Shown here one piece after another: positions 61,306-64,000 of a stretch of DNA of 64,000 nt. Origin of the DNA: Parablautia intestinalis (GTDB taxonomy: Bacteria > Bacillota > Clostridia > Lachnospirales > Lachnospiraceae); NCBI GenBank assembly GCA_003612395.1, contig RAYQ01000009.1:1-64000 (forward strand), in the 5' to 3' direction. Below the pieces are notes generated by a model that did no database searches, was not told where the DNA came from, and saw only the letters and a program-made list of their open reading frames with translations. How positions within the stretch are numbered: position 1 is the first letter of the stretch; each line of letters begins with the position of its first letter. The translations under genes were made by a program, and so were the position numbers.

Positions 61306-62067
61306 CTATTTATTCATCTTATAAACCGGGTCTGCCGGATACCCGCCCTTTAATTTCTGCATTCCTCTCTGGACCGCATCCCTGGAATTCTTCCAGTCTG
61401 CGTTTTGGTTTTTATAATCAAATTTCTCCACCAGCCAGCTTACATCTTCCTGTATACGTTCCATATTCCTTTCCATAAGTGCAAACATAGCAGGGTAGAA
61501 CTCCTTCTTTTCCTTATCATTCAGACGACTCTCCCCGTATTCGCACAAATCCCCAAAATGATGCAGGCAGAATCCCTTTCCGTCAAGAATGCGCTTTTTA
61601 AAGTCCTCATCCTTTTTATACATATAAAAGAAGGTATCCATATACCGGTCATAAGTCTGTGCAAACTGATTGCAAATATAGCAGGACTTTTCCTTTTCCT
61701 GCACCCACATGCCAATGGGATTTTCCCTTCCTTCGCTCTTTTTCAACTTTCCCATAAAAGTAGATTTGGAAGGAACAAATTTTTTAAACTGCTCCTTCAT
61801 CTGCCTGTTCACTTCCGTATAGTGAGTTTTCAGGATCCAGCCGTTGCCAAGGGTATTGCCATAGTCAAACATTTTCTTAAAATGCGCCCTGCAAAAGCCC
61901 GCCTTATCAGTGGCCTCCCTGACATCGCTCTCCATATAGGAGGCCCCTGAGCCTAATACAAAATCCAGAAGATCCTGCTCCACCGCTCTTTCTATGTTGC
62001 AAAAAGGGCACTCATCCCCTGCATTCACCGCATCGTTTAACGGTATTGTATAAAGTTTTTCTTTCAT
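61306..62067 (-). CDS. DUF6062 family protein with duplicated Cys/His motif
   Basis: A 253-residue soluble protein. Two similar halves each contain a CxxC and a later FCxxH motif: CPFCNIE with GFCRAHFKKMFDYG, then CYICNQF with GFCLHHFGDLCEYG. The pattern suggests two metal (probably zinc) or redox sites in a duplicated domain. There is no known activity. The family is common in Lachnospiraceae. GGGAGGG precedes ATG. It is 133 bp downstream of the TetR gene on the same strand, so that regulator may control it. Confidence 0.75.
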   Translation of the reverse strand: MKEKLYTIPLNDAVNAGDECPFCNIERAVEQDLLDFVLGSGASYMESDVREATDKAGFCRAHFKKMFDYGNTLGNGWILKTHYTEVNRQMKEQFKKFVPSKSTFMGKLKKSEGRENPIGMWVQEKEKSCYICNQFAQTYDRYMDTFFYMYKKDEDFKKRILDGKGFCLHHFGDLCEYGESRLNDKEKKEFYPAMFALMERNMERIQEDVSWLVEKFDYKNQNADWKNSRDAVQRGMQKLKGGYPADPVYKMNK

Positions 62068-62200
62068 ATTTTAACAACCCTCCCCCTTTCCCTGTCCGGA
62101 GCTTATTTGAAAATTCCTTTTTTCAATATGCTCTCCACTTTGCGCGATATTTGCGGCATACGCCTTTTATTCAAAAATACAAAAAAATTATGTAAACCCA

Positions 62201-62803
62201 TCATCTATAACTTAATTTCCGCATCATATCCAGATATTGCTCCATTTCCCCGTGGTAAATTTCAGGCTGAAAGGATCCATTCAAAAAGTGCTCCGCCATC
62301 AGCCCGTCCACCGTATATTCAATTACTTTGGTTATCTTCACCACATCTGCCTCCGGCTTAAATCTGGAAAGGTCCGCCCTGCTCATAATCTCTGCATACC
62401 GCTCCGGAAGAACCCCTCTTTTATCTTCTGTCTCCAAGAGTGCTTCGCTTACGTTTTCTTCCCTGCTCTTATTGATGAACTGCATCATATAAGGATAATT
62501 TTTCATTACCTGAAGCTGAGACTGCCTGATCTGTCCCAGTAATTTGAAATAATCTGTTTCTTCCTTCGACACGCCTGTAAAAAGCTCCAGTGTCACATAT
62601 TTGACACTGTAGTCATAAATAAAGGAATACAGCCCAAGCTTACTGATAAAATAATGAAAAAGCAACCCCTTGCTGATGCCTGCCTCCTTTACAATGTCAT
62701 CCGTGCTGGCATGACCGTAACCATTTATTGCAAACACCTTAAGAGCTGCGTTTACCATCCTGTCCTGCTTTTCCTTTTTCAGATCAAAAAATTTTTCATT
62801 CAT
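62201..62803 (-). CDS. TetR-family transcriptional regulator
   Basis: A 200-residue regulator. The N-terminal HTH is RMVNAALKVFAINGYGHAST followed by DDIVKEAGISKGLLFHYF, very typical of TetR proteins. The C-terminal helical ligand-binding domain is variable (KYVTLELFTGVSKEETDYF). I start it at MNEKFFDLKKE, six bases after GGAG; in-frame ATGs upstream have no site. A direct and inverted repeat 90 bp upstream (62890-62933) is a candidate operator. Possible targets are itself and the DUF6062 gene downstream. Confidence 0.9.
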   Translation of the reverse strand: MNEKFFDLKKEKQDRMVNAALKVFAINGYGHASTDDIVKEAGISKGLLFHYFISKLGLYSFIYDYSVKYVTLELFTGVSKEETDYFKLLGQIRQSQLQVMKNYPYMMQFINKSREENVSEALLETEDKRGVLPERYAEIMSRADLSRFKPEADVVKITKVIEYTVDGLMAEHFLNGSFQPEIYHGEMEQYLDMMRKLSYR

Positions 62804-62889
62804 AAACTTCTCCATATGAAAGTGCTTTTCCCACAGACCAGCCTGTATATATCCGGCGTAAAACCCTAAATGCCTATTGACCTTACGAG

Positions 62890-62933
62890 TCGAAATAGAA
62901 TATAACAAAATATAACATATTTCATTTCTCCCT
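62890..62933. promoter_or_regulatory. Possible TetR operator
   Basis: The sequence GAAATAGAATATAAC and its follow-on AATATAACATATTTC contain a direct repeat of AATATAAC and outer inverted GAAATA/TATTTC. It lies upstream of the TetR start. The rest of 62804-63137 is AT-rich with no gene I can support. Confidence 0.3.
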
Positions 62934-63137
62934 TCAATCGTTTAGAAGAAACTAGTATGAGCTTTTTTTTCATCCACCATATCTTGTGTACCCCTGAAAT
63001 CACTCTGCCCGTGTCTCAAAGGGCAATCCTGTTTTTTTCCATAAAATTTATAGTTTTTTTACACATATTCTCTTTTCATTTTTGCAGAATAGTATTAAGA
63101 TATTATTATGATGAAAACAACTGAAAGGAGTACCCTC

Positions 63138-63848
63138 ATGTCCAAAAAATTTGGCAAATTTATACTTTTCTCAGCCGTAGCCGGCGCTGCCGCTTACAGC
63201 ACATATTATTATCTGCAAAAGAAAGACAAAATGCCTGCCTCGCCTGTAGAGGAGGACATTGATGACGATTTTGACGATTTCAGCGAAGATCTTGATGAAG
63301 AAATACCTCCTGTAAAGGATCGCACCTATGTATCCTTAAGTCTGGACAAAGCGGAAGCCATCGCTCATGAGGCTTTTCACAAAGCCAAAGAAGTGATAGC
63401 GGATTCTGTGCAGCAGGTGAAAGACACTGTGAAATCAGTAAAAGAAAGTCAGCCAGGAGCTGAAAGTAATTTCACAGACCTGACAGCACTAAATAAGGAG
63501 CATGCCGCTTCTTTTAAAGCAGATGATGAGCAGTCCTGTTCTGAGCAGACGCCTGTCAATCCTGACAGCGAAGAAGCTGAAAGTGATGCTGCTGTCAATG
63601 ACGATACTACAGCAAAAGAATCTTCCAGCGGGCAGTCTGTTGGCGGGGAGGATACCCTGCAGCAGGATACCGGCGAACAGTTAACACAGTCTCCTTTAGA
63701 AGCCTCAGACGCTGCTTTTTCGCCTGAATCCTGTGAGGAAAATTTAACCGCCGGGTCAGAAACTTTTACGCAAGCTGATGAGAAGAAAACAGAAATAAAG
63801 GAAACTGCCAACGGACAGGTAGAAGATTTTTTTGACGATACTCCCTGA
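63138..63848 (+). CDS. Acidic membrane-anchored protein of unknown function
   Basis: A 236-residue protein. The N-terminus MSKKFGKFILFSAVAGAAAY is a short basic/hydrophobic anchor (helix ~8-27). It is followed by an acidic segment (EEDIDDDFDDFSEDLDEE), a helical Lys/Glu region (~72-110; DKAEAIAHEAFHKAKEVIAD) and a long Ser/Glu/Asp/Thr-rich disordered tail. I start it at MSKK after AAAGGAG; ten codons upstream is an alternative ATG without a site. The layout is common in Lachnospiraceae proteins of unknown role. A clear terminator follows, so it is probably monocistronic. Confidence 0.75.
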   Translation: MSKKFGKFILFSAVAGAAAYSTYYYLQKKDKMPASPVEEDIDDDFDDFSEDLDEEIPPVKDRTYVSLSLDKAEAIAHEAFHKAKEVIADSVQQVKDTVKSVKESQPGAESNFTDLTALNKEHAASFKADDEQSCSEQTPVNPDSEEAESDAAVNDDTTAKESSSGQSVGGEDTLQQDTGEQLTQSPLEASDAAFSPESCEENLTAGSETFTQADEKKTEIKETANGQVEDFFDDTP

Positions 63849-63867
63849 CAATATATAACGTATAACA

Positions 63868-63907
63868 CCCCCGCTGCCTTGCAATTGCTGCCTGCAGCGG
63901 GTTTTTT
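63868..63907 (+). terminator. Terminator of the acidic membrane protein gene
   Basis: The stem CCCGCTGC/GCAGCGGG is followed by TTTTTT on the plus strand. The remaining 90 bp to the window end show no gene. Confidence 0.8.
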
Positions 63908-64000
63908 CTGCGAAAGTCAAAACTAATCGGGCAAAGGCCCTCTTCCCTCTACCCGCCGCGCGGGGCGCATATTACTTCAGCAGCTATTTTCCTTACGCGT

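Overview
The window looks like chromosome of a spore-forming gut Firmicute, most probably a Lachnospiraceae member. The reasons are Shine-Dalgarno sites of AGGAGG type before most genes, a SpoVAC homologue, a circularly permuted GH3 glucosidase, DUF6062, DUF4091 and DUF362 proteins, and LacI- and AraC-controlled glycan-use genes. No rRNA, tRNA, CRISPR array or intact insertion sequence was recognised.

Layout. 1-1.5 kb: a secreted coiled-coil protein with an in-frame amber codon, preceded by a PilZ gene. 1.6-7.5 kb: a response regulator, histidine kinase, ABC ATPase and MacB/FtsX-type permease, with a tnpV-like scrap upstream. 7.6-9.5 kb: a SARP/BTAD-type regulator split by a run of ten G, and a small coiled-coil protein. 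9.7-13.3 kb: an FtsH paralogue behind a DUF4091 hydrolase-like gene. 14-25.5 kb: an Fe-S aldo/keto reductase, DUF362 protein, PfkB kinase, GH4 enzyme, nucleotidyltransferase, AraC regulator, permuted GH3 and GH13. 25.7-29.5 kb: a Bcp peroxiredoxin, an AAA-like/PD-(D/E)XK protein and a cation/proton antiporter. 29.9-33.7 kb: the most interesting locus, a two-gene unit with a 2TM channel-like protein carrying two Rossmann (RCK-like) domains and a C-terminal RyR domain, followed by a TIR-transmembrane-MORN protein. 34-45.7 kb: a DHH phosphoesterase, then a sugar ABC transporter with GH35 and GH42-like enzymes and two LacI regulators. 45.7-46.4 kb: a HEPN/MNT pair. 46.9-53.1 kb: gltBD with a probable leader terminator. 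53-64 kb: a CPBP protease, S1-domain protein, AAA ATPase with a possible nuclease partner, SGNH and MBOAT acyl-transfer genes, an orphan SpoVAC, DUF6062, TetR and an acidic membrane-anchored protein.

How genes work together. The glycan genes form at least three units: GH4 plus PfkB; GH3 with its AraC neighbour; and the LacI-controlled SBP-permease-permease-GH42-like-GH35 block, which has a consensus promoter overlapped by a LacI-type operator. The TIR-MORN and RyR-channel genes share one promoter and one terminator. This suggests a signalling or defence module in which TIR chemistry could gate the channel-like protein.

A second layer is a set of mosaic intergenic hairpin elements (families A to D here). 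Linkers are conserved while stems change with compensation. One family forms four exact 37-bp tandem units, and another sits at the 3' ends of three minus-strand genes. All calls rest on reading the sequence; no searches were run.
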